A stretch of 40,637 nt of DNA from Burkholderiales bacterium (lineage in GTDB: Bacteria > Pseudomonadota > Gammaproteobacteria > Burkholderiales > SG8-39): NCBI GenBank assembly GCA_014860355.1, contig JACZJV010000079.1, positions 1 through 40,637 of the forward strand. The letters run 5' to 3'. How positions within the stretch are numbered: position 1 is the stretch's first letter; each line of letters starts with the position of its first letter. Both the position numbers and the translations under genes were made by a program. Below are positions 8,364 through 17,781 of the stretch, one piece after another. Under the pieces are notes generated by a model. It had not been told where the DNA came from, searched no databases, and worked only from the letters and a program-made list of their open reading frames with translations.

Positions 8364-8858
8364 TCATAGCGGCTTGCCCGCGCGTATCCTGTCCAGGGTC
8401 GCGGTCGTCGAGCGTTCGAACTGAAACGCGATGGCATGCACTGCACCGCCCCAGGCGATCACCTCGCGCGCGCCGACGATGGCTTCAGGTTTCCAGTCGC
8501 CGCCTTTCACCAGCACGTCCGGGCGGCAGGCGAGGATCAGCGCGAGCGGGGTGTCGTCGTCGAACCAGGTGACCAGGTCTACCGCCTGCAAGGCGGCGAG
8601 CACCGCCGCGCGGTCCTCGAGCCGGTTGATCGGGCGGTCCGCGCCCTTGCCCAGGCGCCGGGCCGAGGCGTCGCTGTTGACGGCGAGCACGAGGCTCGCG
8701 CCCAGGGCGCGCGCCTGCGCGAGGTAGGTGACGTGGCCGCGATGCAGTATGTCGAATACGCCGTTGGTGAATACCAGCGGGCGCCTGAGGGCGGCGATGC
8801 GGCGCTCGAACTGCGCGGGCTCGCACAGCTTCGCCTCGAAGTCGGGTGCCTTATGCAT
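8364..8858 (-). CDS. rfaE2: D-glycero-beta-D-manno-heptose 1-phosphate adenylyltransferase
   Basis: Single-domain adenylyltransferase corresponding to the C-terminal half of HldE. It transfers AMP to heptose-1-phosphate to make ADP-heptose for the LPS inner core. 164 residues with the nucleotidyltransferase motif TNGVFDILHRGHVTYL (HxGH), AVNSDASARRLGKG, RPINRLEDRAAVLAAL and VKGGDWKP. The kinase half (rfaE1/hldA) is not in the window. waaF, which uses the product, lies about 8 kb to the right, and gmhA/diaA, which may supply the pathway start, lies just upstream. Confidence 0.95.
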   Translation of the reverse strand: MHKAPDFEAKLCEPAQFERRIAALRRPLVFTNGVFDILHRGHVTYLAQARALGASLVLAVNSDASARRLGKGADRPINRLEDRAAVLAALQAVDLVTWFDDDTPLALILACRPDVLVKGGDWKPEAIVGAREVIAWGGAVHAIAFQFERSTTATLDRIRAGKPL

Positions 8859-8866
8859 TCAGGCGA

Positions 8867-8890
8867 CCCCGGGCCTGCGATGCGCCGGGG
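8867..8890. terminator. weak hairpin between dolP and rfaE2
   Basis: CCCCGG / CCGGGG arms (6 bp, 12-nt loop) lie in the 62-bp gap after dolP. No U-tract follows. It is weak, but could separate dolP from rfaE2 transcription. Confidence 0.25.
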
Positions 8891-8920
8891 GCGCCCGCGT
8901 TCAGGACCACGCGCGGGCCG

Positions 8921-10165
<1,245 letters not shown>

Positions 10166-10286
10166 ACATTACTCGACATGCGGCCCGGTCCCCAGGGCGG
10201 GTGCGGCGTCCGGCTTGCGTGCCGGCCGGGCGGGTTCGTGCACGCGCAGGCTGACACGCAGCCGCGCGGGCGGGAGCGCAAATCGC

Positions 10287-10640
10287 CTACTCGCCAAAGG
10301 CGTTCCTGATCCATTCGATGCGCTCGGCAGCCAACTCGTCCAGCAATACGACATCGAAGCGGCAAGGGCGTTCCGGCTTGCCCGCAAGATAGTGACGCGC
10401 CGCCATCAGTATGCGTAGCCGCTTGGCGGCGGTAATGCTTTCCGCAGCCCCGCCGTAGCCGGGGGCGCGCCGCAGCCTGACTTCGACGAACACCAGGACC
10501 GGCCCGTCGGCCAGTATCAGGTCGATTTCGCCGAGGCGGCAGCTGTAGTTGCGCTCCATCAGGCGCAAGCCGCGGACCTGCAGATAGTCGGCAGCCAGCG
10601 CCTCGGCGCGCTTGCCGTCCGCACTCGGCGTTCGGCTCAT
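10287..10640 (-). CDS. YraN / UPF0102 family endonuclease-fold protein
   Basis: 117 residues from the ATG at 10640, matching the family length. An in-frame start at 10703 would add 21 basic residues overlapping the rsmI start region. The restriction-endonuclease-like core is visible: GKRAEALAADYL, LRLMERNYSCRLGEIDLILADG and LVFVEVRLRR, where GEIDLI and FVEV carry the predicted metal-binding acidic residues. The biochemical role is unestablished. It is divergent from rsmI, a pairing conserved widely in proteobacteria, and upstream of gmhA/diaA in the same direction, but 160 bp and a palindrome separate the two. Confidence 0.9.
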   Translation of the reverse strand: MSRTPSADGKRAEALAADYLQVRGLRLMERNYSCRLGEIDLILADGPVLVFVEVRLRRAPGYGGAAESITAAKRLRILMAARHYLAGKPERPCRFDVVLLDELAAERIEWIRNAFGE

Positions 10641-10714
10641 GTGCGGGCAACCGTATCGAGGTCTGCGCCGAGCGCGCTTGCTTGATCGGCCGCCGCAACG
10701 CACAATCCCATGCC

Positions 10715-11635
10715 ATGAAGCAGCACGGCGACAAAGGACAGGTCACGCAAGCGCAGCAGCGTGGGCATGGGGCGCAAACCTCCGAAGATGCCGGAAAATT
10801 ATATGTCGTCGCCACGCCGATTGGAAATCTCGGCGATATCAGCGCGCGCGCGCTTGCGGTGCTGGCGCAGGCGGACCTGGTCGCCGCCGAAGACACGCGT
10901 ACCACCGGACATCTGCTCGCGCACCACGGCATAGCGGCCAAGCTGATTGCCTTGCACGAGCACAACGAAATGCAGCGTGCGTCGGATCTGGTGGCCCGGA
11001 TCAAGGCGGGCAAGACCATCGCGCTGGTGAGCGATGCCGGCACGCCCGGAATCTCCGACCCGGGAGCACTGCTGGTGGCGCGGGCCAGGGAAGCGGGGGT
11101 CACGGTATGCCCGATACCCGGCGCCAACGCCGCGGTTGCGGCCATGTCGGCTGCCGGGCTTGCCGCAGCGCACTTCCTGTTCTACGGCTTCCTGCCGGCC
11201 AGGTCCGCGGCGCGGCGCACTGCGCTGGAGGCGCTGCGCGAATTTCCTTACGCGCTGGTGTTCTATGAGGCGCCGCACCGCGTGACGGAGTGCGTCGACG
11301 CGCTCGCCGCGATCCTCGGCGGCGAGCGCGAAATCGTGATCGCGCGCGAGCTGACCAAGCTGTTCGAGGCCATCCACAGCTGCCGGCTGGATCAGGCCGG
11401 CGCCTGGCTCGCAGCCGACGCCAACCGGCAGCGCGGGGAGTTCGTGCTGATCGTCTCCGGCGCGCAAGCCGCGACTGGCGCCGGCCTGCCGGAGGAGGCC
11501 GCGCGGGTGCTGCGCCTGCTGCTGGCGGAGCTGCCGCTGAAGCAGGCGGTGGCGCTTTGCGCCGCGATCACCGGCGCGCGCAAGAACGAACTCTATGCGC
11601 GCGCACTCGAACTGCGCGACCTCAGGGCGTGTTGA
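10715..11635 (+). CDS. rsmI: 16S rRNA (cytidine1402-2'-O)-methyltransferase
   Basis: SAM-dependent tetrapyrrole-methylase-fold enzyme that 2'-O-methylates C1402 in the decoding centre of 16S rRNA. About 306 residues from the ATG at 10715; an upstream in-frame start at 10682 is possible. Signature blocks are LYVVATPIGNLGDIS, AAEDTRTTGHLL, VSDAGTPGISDPG, IPGANAAVAAMSAAGL, FLFYGFLP, LVFYEAPHRV and ARELTKLFE. The C-terminal ARKNELYARAL tail is typical. It is divergent from yraN, with the two starts about 75 bp apart, so both promoters must overlap. Confidence 0.95.
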   Translation: MKQHGDKGQVTQAQQRGHGAQTSEDAGKLYVVATPIGNLGDISARALAVLAQADLVAAEDTRTTGHLLAHHGIAAKLIALHEHNEMQRASDLVARIKAGKTIALVSDAGTPGISDPGALLVARAREAGVTVCPIPGANAAVAAMSAAGLAAAHFLFYGFLPARSAARRTALEALREFPYALVFYEAPHRVTECVDALAAILGGEREIVIARELTKLFEAIHSCRLDQAGAWLAADANRQRGEFVLIVSGAQAATGAGLPEEAARVLRLLLAELPLKQAVALCAAITGARKNELYARALELRDLRAC

Positions 11636-11678
11636 CTCTCCCAAACGTCCCGCGCAGGTTCCTGGGCCGCCCGCCGTG

Positions 11679-12857
11679 ATGGATTTCCTGCTGTCGATTC
11701 AGTCCCTGTCGCTGGCACTTCTACTGCTAGGGGTCGGGTTGGCGTTTTCCGGCGTCCGCCTGTCGGGCTGGATACTGGGCTGGATACTCCTCACCGGCGC
11801 GCTGCTGCTGCAGGGATTTCGCAGCATGCTGAGCTATTTCATCGAGCACGGCGGCGCGGATCCGGCCACCTATGCCCTCGTCAACGACTGGATGGGTCTC
11901 GGCTTCTCGCTGCTGATCGTCGGCGCCATGCACATGATGCGCGAAGTTTTTGCGCGGCACAGACTGGCGGAAGCGAGGCTGCGCGTCATCGGCGCCGCCG
12001 CCCAGGACGCCATCATCATGATGGACAACCGCGGCAGGATCGCCTTCTGGAACGAAGCGGCGCAGAGGATTTTTGGCTACGGCGAGCAGGAAGCCCGCGG
12101 CAGGATGCTGCACGAACTGATCGTCCCGGAAGCGTACCGCGGCGATTTCGAAAGCAGGCTGCGCACGGCCGGCAGCGCGGCCCAGGGAAATGCCGTCGGC
12201 GCGACGCTGGAGCTGGCGGGACTGCGCAAGGACGGGACGGAAATCGTCACCGAACACTCGATTTCCGGCGTGAGCATAAACCGCAAATGGCACACCATCT
12301 GCATCGTCAGGGACATCACCGAGCGCAAGAAGCTCGAGGAGCGCATACGGCACCTGGCGAACTACGACAGCCTCACCGGCCTGCCCAACCGGATGCTGTT
12401 CTTCGACCGCCTGAGCCAGGCGATCAACCTGGCGCAGCGCAATCGCCATGAACTTGCGCTGCTGTACCTCGATCTCGATCGGTTCAAGCTGGTGAACGAT
12501 ACGCGCGGGCACGACGCCGGAGACGCGGTTCTGAAAGACGCTGCCGAACGGGTCCTGTTGCAGGTGCGCGAATCCGATACGGTCGCCCGCATCGGGGGCG
12601 ACGAATTCGCCGTCATCCTGCCCAAGATCTCGAACCCGCAGGATGCAGCAATCGTCGCCGGTAAAATCGTCGACGCGCTGCGCGCGATTTTCACCGCCTA
12701 CGACGCGGAACACGGAAAAATCGACATCGGGGCAAGCGTCGGCATCGCCGTCTTTCCCAGGGACGGCGAGGACATGGAAGCCCTGTTGAAGGCGGCGGAT
12801 TCGGCCATGTACAAGGCCAAGCAATCGGGCAGCGGTTTCAGCTTCTGCGCGGACTGA
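11679..12857 (+). CDS. membrane PAS-GGDEF diguanylate cyclase
   Basis: 392 residues. About three membrane segments occupy residues 1-85, a PAS sensor domain about residues 105-225 (AAQDAIIMMDNRGRIAFWNEAA ... CIVRDITERKKLEERI), and a GGDEF domain residues 230-390. The active-site loop is intact (ARIGGDEFAVIL) and the c-di-GMP inhibitory I-site RxxD is present as RESD five residues before it, so it should make c-di-GMP with product inhibition. No EAL domain follows. The in-frame region upstream of ATG 11679 overlaps rsmI and is not used. It converges on the dsbA-like gene with only 24 bp between stops. Confidence 0.93.
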   Translation: MDFLLSIQSLSLALLLLGVGLAFSGVRLSGWILGWILLTGALLLQGFRSMLSYFIEHGGADPATYALVNDWMGLGFSLLIVGAMHMMREVFARHRLAEARLRVIGAAAQDAIIMMDNRGRIAFWNEAAQRIFGYGEQEARGRMLHELIVPEAYRGDFESRLRTAGSAAQGNAVGATLELAGLRKDGTEIVTEHSISGVSINRKWHTICIVRDITERKKLEERIRHLANYDSLTGLPNRMLFFDRLSQAINLAQRNRHELALLYLDLDRFKLVNDTRGHDAGDAVLKDAAERVLLQVRESDTVARIGGDEFAVILPKISNPQDAAIVAGKIVDALRAIFTAYDAEHGKIDIGASVGIAVFPRDGEDMEALLKAADSAMYKAKQSGSGFSFCAD

Positions 12858-12885
12858 GCGCCGCGCCCCGGTCGCGGCCGCTCAG
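12854..12885. terminator. bidirectional hairpin containing both convergent stop codons
   Basis: CTGAGCG-CCGCG pairs with CGCGG-C-CGCTCAG around a 7-nt loop: 12 bp with one bulged base. The TGA of the GGDEF gene lies in the left arm and the TGA of the dsbA-like gene in the right arm, so one hairpin closes both genes. No U-tract is present. Confidence 0.6.
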
Positions 12886-13532
12886 TACGCTGCGGCCAGC
12901 TCTTCCTCGACCAGGCTCTTCAGCTGGTCGTAGCCGAAGCTGGGCAGCGGTTTGCCGTTGACGAAGAACTCCGGCGTCGCCTTCACGTTCAGTGTCTTCG
13001 CGTCGGCAAGGCCTTGCTGGACGATTTTTTCGACCTCGGGCAGATTCATGTCATGCCTGAGTTTTCGGATGTCCAGGCCGACGCCGCCGATGTAGTTCCA
13101 GACGAGTTCGGGTTGCGGCCGGTGCTGCGGCGCCCAGGCGTCCTGCGCGGCAAACACGGCTTCCAGCGTTTCGCGGAACTTTCCCTGCCTATGCGCGGCC
13201 TCGAGTATCTTCACCACATAGTCCGAGCCTTGGTGAAACGCGGCGTAGCGGACGTACAGGCGGATCTTGTCGGGATGCGCCTCCATCAGTTTCTTCACCA
13301 GGGGGTAGAACTCCTTGCAGGTTCCGCAGGCGGGGTCGAGAAATTCGACCAGGTCGACCTTCGCCGCGGGGTTGCCGAAGGCAGGGACGTTTTCGCGTAT
13401 GAAGGTCGACTTGTCGCGCCGGTAGGCCTGCAGCGATTCGTCAGATTTCTGGCTGCGGTATAGCATCGCCCCGGCGACAAAGGCGACCAGCAGGAAAATT
13501 GCGGAAAAGATGACCAGGTGTTTCTGTTTCAC
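12882..13532 (-). CDS. membrane-anchored DsbA-family thioredoxin-fold protein
   Basis: 216 residues: a short cytosolic start, one membrane segment (LVIFSAIFLLVAFVAGAML) and a periplasmic thioredoxin-fold domain. The active site is DPACGTCKEFYP (CGTC, not the CPHC of classical DsbA) with the cis-Pro loop KATPEFFVNG. The GTG at 13532 is the start: AGGAGG stands 8 nt upstream, and GTGA overlaps the dsbB-like stop. An ORF extension to 13625 lies inside the partner gene. It should work as a dithiol oxidoreductase re-oxidised by its DsbB/BdbC-like neighbour. The protein substrates are unknown. Confidence 0.92.
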   Translation of the reverse strand: MKQKHLVIFSAIFLLVAFVAGAMLYRSQKSDESLQAYRRDKSTFIRENVPAFGNPAAKVDLVEFLDPACGTCKEFYPLVKKLMEAHPDKIRLYVRYAAFHQGSDYVVKILEAAHRQGKFRETLEAVFAAQDAWAPQHRPQPELVWNYIGGVGLDIRKLRHDMNLPEVEKIVQQGLADAKTLNVKATPEFFVNGKPLPSFGYDQLKSLVEEELAAAY

Positions 13533-13966
13533 TTTGAGCTCCTCCTGTAGGTCAGGATCAGCAGCGCCGAAATGACCAAGAAAGACAATCCCGACAGCAG
13601 CGGAATCGTCACAAATCCGAACCATTCGATTTGCACCTCGGTACAGGGCACGCCCTGGATGCAGGGTTTGATGCTTTCGGGAATAAATCCGGCGACCAGA
13701 AGCAGATGGAATCCCGCGATCAGCGCGCCGGTCAGCGACAGCGGCAGCGCGTAGCGTACGATGTTCCGGTCAAGCGGAAACAGCCCCGCCGGCAGGATGA
13801 GCACCAGCGGGTACATGGCGATGCGCTGGTACCAGCACAGCACGCAGGGTTGAAATCCCATCACCTCGCTGAAAAACAGACTGCCGAGCGTCGAGATGCT
13901 GGCGATCAGCCAGCAGGCGAAAACGAGTACCCAATTCGGGTCCTGCGCGTGCCCGGATGAATTCAT
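13529..13966 (-). CDS. DsbB/BdbC-family disulfide bond formation protein
   Basis: Four-helix inner-membrane quinone-linked oxidoreductase of 145 residues, the length of BdbC-type proteins. The first periplasmic-side pair is CVLCWYQR; the second is CIQGVPC in the loop before the fourth helix. It passes electrons from the DsbA-like partner to quinone. Translation is coupled to that partner by a 4-bp GTGA overlap. A perfect TATAAT on the minus strand lies about 30 nt before the ATG. The start MNSSGH is the only ATG before the first helix. Confidence 0.92.
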   Translation of the reverse strand: MNSSGHAQDPNWVLVFACWLIASISTLGSLFFSEVMGFQPCVLCWYQRIAMYPLVLILPAGLFPLDRNIVRYALPLSLTGALIAGFHLLLVAGFIPESIKPCIQGVPCTEVQIEWFGFVTIPLLSGLSFLVISALLILTYRRSSK

Positions 13967-13995
13967 CGACTATCGCCTGCGCCGCAAAAGAGCGG

Positions 13996-14001
13996 ATTAT
14001 A
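13996..14001 (-). promoter_or_regulatory. -10 box for the dsbB-dsbA operon
   Basis: TATAAT on the minus strand, 30 nt before the dsbB-like ATG in the 95-bp divergent gap with pyrC. The -35 region is not consensus. Confidence 0.45.
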
Positions 14002-14045
14002 GCGGATCGAGGCGCCGCAGCGCGGAGTCCGAGCCCGGCGGCGGG

Positions 14046-14051
14046 TATAAT
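14046..14051 (+). promoter_or_regulatory. -10 box for pyrC
   Basis: A perfect TATAAT ends only 10 nt before the pyrC ATG at 14062. Initiation 6-8 nt downstream would leave a leader of only a few bases, hence a leaderless or nearly leaderless mRNA. No Shine-Dalgarno is visible. Confidence 0.45.
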
Positions 14052-14061
14052 CGCGCCTGCC

Positions 14062-15126
14062 ATGCAGACACCCGTACCCCAGTTTCTCACATTCACCCGT
14101 CCCGACGACTGGCACCTGCATTTGCGCGACGGGGCTGCGCTCGCCGCGGTGCTGCCGCACTCGGCCCGCCAGTTCGCGCGCGCGATCATCATGCCCAATT
14201 TGCGGCCGCCGGTGACCACGGTGGCCTCGGCCAGGGCCTACCGTGAGCGCATCGTCGCCGCGCTGCCCGCAGGCGCGCGCTTCGAGCCGCTGATGACCCT
14301 GTATCTGACCGACAACACCACGCCGGAGGAGATCGCGCTGGCGCGCGCGAGCGCATTGGTGCACGCGGTCAAGTATTACCCGGCCGGCGCAACCACGAAT
14401 TCGGATTCCGGGGTGACGCGCCTCGCGCATTGCTTCCGCGCGCTGGAGGCGATGGAAAAGGCCGACCTGCCGCTGCTGCTGCACGGCGAGGTCACCGACC
14501 CGGAGGTGGACGCGTTCGACCGCGAGCGGGTATTCATCGACAGGGTGCTGCCGCAGATCACGCAGCGCTTTGCCGGCCTGCGGCTGGTGCTCGAGCACGT
14601 TACCACGCGCGAAGCGGTGCAGTACGTGGCCGCGGCGCCGGCCAAGGTCGCCGCCACCATCACCGCGCACCACCTGCTGTTGAACCGCAACGCGATGTTC
14701 GCGGGCGGCATCCGCCCGCACCACTACTGCCTGCCGCTGCTCAAGCGCGAGGCCCACCGCCGGGCACTGGTGCAGGCAGCCACCGGCGGCAGCCCCAAGT
14801 TTTTCCTCGGGACCGACAGCGCACCGCACGCGCGCCGCAACAAGGAGGCGACATGCGGCCATGCGGGCATCTATAGCGCGCATGCGGCCATCGAACTGTA
14901 CGCCGAGGCCTTCGAGGCTGCCGGTGCGCTGGACAAACTCGAGGCGTTCGCCAGCTTCCACGGCGCGGATTTTTACCGCCTGCCGCGCAACTCCGAAAAA
15001 ATCAGCCTGCAGCGCGGGAACTGGCAGGTGCAATCCTCGTTTGCGCTGGACGAAGACGAGCTGGTGCCGCTGCGCGCCGGCGAGCCCCTGTCCTGGCGCC
15101 TGTACCAAGTAGCCCTTGCCGAATGA
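14062..15126 (+). CDS. pyrC: dihydroorotase, type II (homodimeric)
   Basis: Zinc enzyme of pyrimidine synthesis that cyclises N-carbamoyl-L-aspartate to dihydroorotate. 354 residues, the normal PyrC length. Metal ligands are seen in DDWHLHLRDG (HxH), VKYYPAGATTNSDSG (carboxylated Lys), LPLLLHGEV and LEHVTTREA; the catalytic Asp is in FLGTDSAPHARRNKE. ATG 14062 fits the family start. The in-frame extension to 13957 lies in the divergent promoter region. A near-leaderless promoter precedes it and a perfect hairpin follows. Confidence 0.96.
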   Translation: MQTPVPQFLTFTRPDDWHLHLRDGAALAAVLPHSARQFARAIIMPNLRPPVTTVASARAYRERIVAALPAGARFEPLMTLYLTDNTTPEEIALARASALVHAVKYYPAGATTNSDSGVTRLAHCFRALEAMEKADLPLLLHGEVTDPEVDAFDRERVFIDRVLPQITQRFAGLRLVLEHVTTREAVQYVAAAPAKVAATITAHHLLLNRNAMFAGGIRPHHYCLPLLKREAHRRALVQAATGGSPKFFLGTDSAPHARRNKEATCGHAGIYSAHAAIELYAEAFEAAGALDKLEAFASFHGADFYRLPRNSEKISLQRGNWQVQSSFALDEDELVPLRAGEPLSWRLYQVALAE

Positions 15127-15152
15127 GTTTGGCAATGGACCGATTCAGGGGG

Positions 15153-15178
15153 GCATGAGGGGACTTATCCCCTCATGC
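15153..15178. terminator. perfect hairpin after pyrC
   Basis: Arms of 11 bp (GCATGAGGGGA / TCCCCTCATGC) with a CTTA loop lie 27 bp after the pyrC stop. No U-tract follows. One possible ATG of the next gene (15155) lies in the left arm. Confidence 0.5.
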
Positions 15179-15199
15179 GCCATATTCGGAACGATTACC

Positions 15200-16081
15200 G
15201 TGGCCACTTCCGCACCGCCTGTCTGGAACCGCTGGGATCTGCTCGCTGCGCCGGCCTTCGCCACGCTCGCGCCGCTGATCGAGCAGCTGCCCGAGGATCA
15301 TTTCCCCACGCTCGCCCAGCTGAACCGGATGTGCGACGAGCGCGAGGTGGTCAGCGGCGGCGGCGTGCCGGTGGAGTTCGTGCCGCAGGAGGGCAAGTCC
15401 GAAGAGCCTTACGAAACCCGGGTCCATACCCGCGGCAAGGTGCTCACCCGTACAGACAACTGGCACGACCTGTTCAATGCCCTGGTCTGGATCAGCTTTC
15501 CGAAGAGCAAGGCCGCGCTCAACCGCCATCACTACAAAGAAATGCTGGCGCACCAGAGCGCGGGAAAGCGGGGCACGCCCCGGGACGTGTTGACCCTGTT
15601 CGACGAAGGCGGGGTGATCGTAACCAGCACCGAGCCCGAGCTCGGCACTCTGCTGCGCGAATTCAAGTGGAAGGAGCTTTTCTGGCAGCGCCGGGAGGAG
15701 GTCGTCGCAAGCATGCGCTTTTACGTGTTCGGCCATTCGATCTACGAGAAGGCGCTGCAGCCTTACAGGGGCATCACCGCCAAGACGGTCATTTTCGACG
15801 TGCCCGCGCGTGAACTCGAACGCGCGCTGCCGCAGCAGCTCGCCACGCTCGATGCACGCCTGGCCAAATATTTCGCTGAGCCGCAGGCGCTGGCCTCGAC
15901 CGAAGCCTATGCGCCGCTGCCGGTGCTGGGCATACCCGGCTGGGACGCGGACAACGCGGACGAACGCTATTACGACGATACCCAGCATTTCCGTCCCGGG
16001 CGCAGGCCAGCAGAGGAACGAGAGGAGCCGAAGTCGGGCAGAGGCGGGAACGAGCCCCAGCGCAAGGGCCGGAAAAAGTAG
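15200..16081 (+). CDS. DUF3025 family protein
   Basis: About 293 residues from the GTG at 15200, which I prefer because ATG 15155 sits inside the hairpin after pyrC; confidence in the start is moderate. DUF3025 features are WNRWDLLAAPAFATLAPLIEQL, TRGKVLTRTDNWHDLFNALVWISFPKSKAALN, VLTLFDEGGVIV and FYVFGHSIYEKALQPYRG. No signal peptide or membrane helix is seen, so it is cytosolic. The C-terminal tail (after YYDDTQHFRPGRR) is basic and low-complexity. The function is unknown. It is followed closely by rnpB. Confidence 0.85.
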   Translation: MATSAPPVWNRWDLLAAPAFATLAPLIEQLPEDHFPTLAQLNRMCDEREVVSGGGVPVEFVPQEGKSEEPYETRVHTRGKVLTRTDNWHDLFNALVWISFPKSKAALNRHHYKEMLAHQSAGKRGTPRDVLTLFDEGGVIVTSTEPELGTLLREFKWKELFWQRREEVVASMRFYVFGHSIYEKALQPYRGITAKTVIFDVPARELERALPQQLATLDARLAKYFAEPQALASTEAYAPLPVLGIPGWDADNADERYYDDTQHFRPGRRPAEEREEPKSGRGGNEPQRKGRKK

Positions 16082-16123
16082 GCCGCTACACGACCGGGCC
16101 GGCGGCGGCGCGGCGGCAGGTGC

Positions 16124-16129
16124 TAGAAT
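16124..16129 (+). promoter_or_regulatory. -10 box for rnpB
   Basis: TAGAAT ends 8 nt before the predicted 5' end of the RNase P RNA, the right spacing for a -10 element. It lies just after the DUF3025 stop. Confidence 0.5.
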
Positions 16130-16137
16130 CGGGCGGT

Positions 16138-16540
16138 GAAGCTGGCCAGACGGTCGCTGCGCACCTTCGGGTGCGGAGAGGAAAGTCCGGGCTCCGCAGA
16201 GCAGGGTGACGGCTAACGGCCGTACGTACTAGTCGATGGCTTGCCTTCGGCGAAGACGAGGAACAGGGCCACAGAGACGAGTCGCCGCGTGTCGGCGGCC
16301 AACGAGCGGCGCAAGCCGTGAGTTCGTCGCAAACGATCGCGGCGGGTGAAACGCGGCAACCTCCACCCGGAGCAACACCAAATAGGCGGACGCTGCGCGC
16401 GCAGGCATGGCGCGCTATGAGTGGCTCGCTCAAGTCCGCGGGTAGGTGGCTGGAGCCCTGGGGTAACCCAGGGCCTAGAGGAATGACCGTCATAGGGAGC
16501 AATCCCCGTAACAGAACCCGGCTTACCGGCCGGCTTCACT
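16138..16540 (+). ncRNA. rnpB: RNase P RNA, bacterial type A
   Basis: Catalytic RNA that trims the 5' leader of precursor tRNAs, about 403 nt. The 5' end GAAGCTGGCCAGACGGTCGC pairs with the 3' end GGCCGGCTTCAC (P1). Universally conserved segments are present: GAGGAAAGTCCGGGCTCC (CR-I), ACAGGGCCACAGAGACGAG (CR-II), GGTGAAACGCGGCAACCTCC (CR-III) and the 3' block AGAGGAATGACCGTC...ACAGAACCCGGCTTA. End points are set by P1 pairing and may shift by a few bases. ORFs drawn through it are spurious. Confidence 0.97.
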
Positions 16541-16667
16541 TTCTTGCGCGCACGCGAGCGGCGCCCGCGCAGCCCGCGTCCTTAGGGTCTGTTGACATTC
16601 TGCACATGAGCGCGACGGGGGTAATTCTGGATGCAGCGCAAGGCGCGGGGAGCGCTTGCGGGGGCGT

Positions 16668-17711
16668 TCAATCGCCGGCGTGAGCCGGCCCGCAGAGCGC
16701 GTCGATTTCGGCCAGCACCCGGGCCGGCGCGAGCTCGTTCATGCACCTGAAGTGTCCCAGCGGGCAGTCCCGCGCGAAACAGGGGCTGCACTCGATGTCG
16801 ATCTTGACGATGCGCGCCGATCCGGGCTGCGACGCGAGCGACAGCGGCGGGGTATGCGCCGGGCTGGAGGACCCGTACAGCGCGATGAGCGGCTTGCCCA
16901 GCGCGGCGGCGACATGCATCAGGCCGGAGTCGTTGCTTACCACCAGCCTGGCGCAGGCGATGAGGTCGACCGCGCTGGCGAGATCGGTCTTGCCGCACAG
17001 GTTCGCGCACACCCCGGCGGACTGCGCGCGGATTTCCTCGGCCAGATCCGCGTCCTTGCCTGAGCCGATCAGCCAGACGGCGTAGCCGCGCTTTCCCAGT
17101 TCGCGCGCGAGTGCGGCGAAATGCTGCGCCGGCCAGCGCTTGGCCGGACCGTATTCGGCTCCGGGGCAGAACGCCGCAATCGGATGCGAGCGGTCCAGGC
17201 TGAGCCGCGCGGTGGTGCGCGCGGTATTGACCGGATCCACCTGCAGCCGCACCGTGGGCAGCGGAAGCGGCAGTTCCGCACCCGGTTTTTCCGCCAGCTG
17301 GGCGTAGCGCTCGGCCATCAGCGGCAGTTTCCTCCGGTCGAGCTTGTGCACCAGGTTCAACAGGCCGTAGCGCGATTCGCCGGCGTAGCCTGCGCGCAGC
17401 GGAATGCTGGCGAAAAAGGGGATCAGTGCCGATTTGAAACTGTTGGGAAGGACGATGGCCTGGTCGTAGTTCCGCTGCGCCAGTTCGCGTGCCAGCTTCC
17501 AGCGCGCGCGCAGCTTGAGCTCGCCGTGCGCAAAAGGAGAGGCGATGACTTCTTCGATCTCGGGCATGCGCTCGATGAGCGGGCCGCACCAGGCCGGCGC
17601 GAGCGCATCCAGGCTGACGCGGCCGAGCTTGTCGTGCAGGCGCCGCAACAAGGGCTGGGCCAGCAGCGCGTCGCCGATCCAGGACGGGGCGACTACGAGT
17701 ATGCGCGGCAT
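16668..17711 (-). CDS. waaF: lipopolysaccharide heptosyltransferase II
   Basis: GT9-family transferase that adds the second heptose to the LPS inner core from ADP-heptose at the cytosolic face of the inner membrane. 347 residues. Signature blocks are ILVVAPSWIGDALLAQPLL at the start, VLPNSFKSALIPFFASIPLRAGY, FCPGAEYGPAKRWP, NLCGKTDLASAVDLIA, VSNDSGLMHVAAALGKPLIALYGSSSP and DCPLGHFRCMNEL. It ends 128 bp from the 3' end of rnpB, converging on it. It shares direction with the upstream zinc-finger gene and ilvE and uses the precursor made by rfaE2. Confidence 0.95.
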   Translation of the reverse strand: MPRILVVAPSWIGDALLAQPLLRRLHDKLGRVSLDALAPAWCGPLIERMPEIEEVIASPFAHGELKLRARWKLARELAQRNYDQAIVLPNSFKSALIPFFASIPLRAGYAGESRYGLLNLVHKLDRRKLPLMAERYAQLAEKPGAELPLPLPTVRLQVDPVNTARTTARLSLDRSHPIAAFCPGAEYGPAKRWPAQHFAALARELGKRGYAVWLIGSGKDADLAEEIRAQSAGVCANLCGKTDLASAVDLIACARLVVSNDSGLMHVAAALGKPLIALYGSSSPAHTPPLSLASQPGSARIVKIDIECSPCFARDCPLGHFRCMNELAPARVLAEIDALCGPAHAGD

Positions 17712-17781
17712 GCGATGGGATCAGCTGACAGGAGCGCGCGCATAGTGTTTCCCGCTCCCCGCTCCCCCATCCCGGGGCGGC

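Noticed and set aside
16086-16683. Short ORFs across the RNase P RNA
   Set aside because: The sequence is a complete type A RNase P RNA with conserved blocks and P1 pairing.
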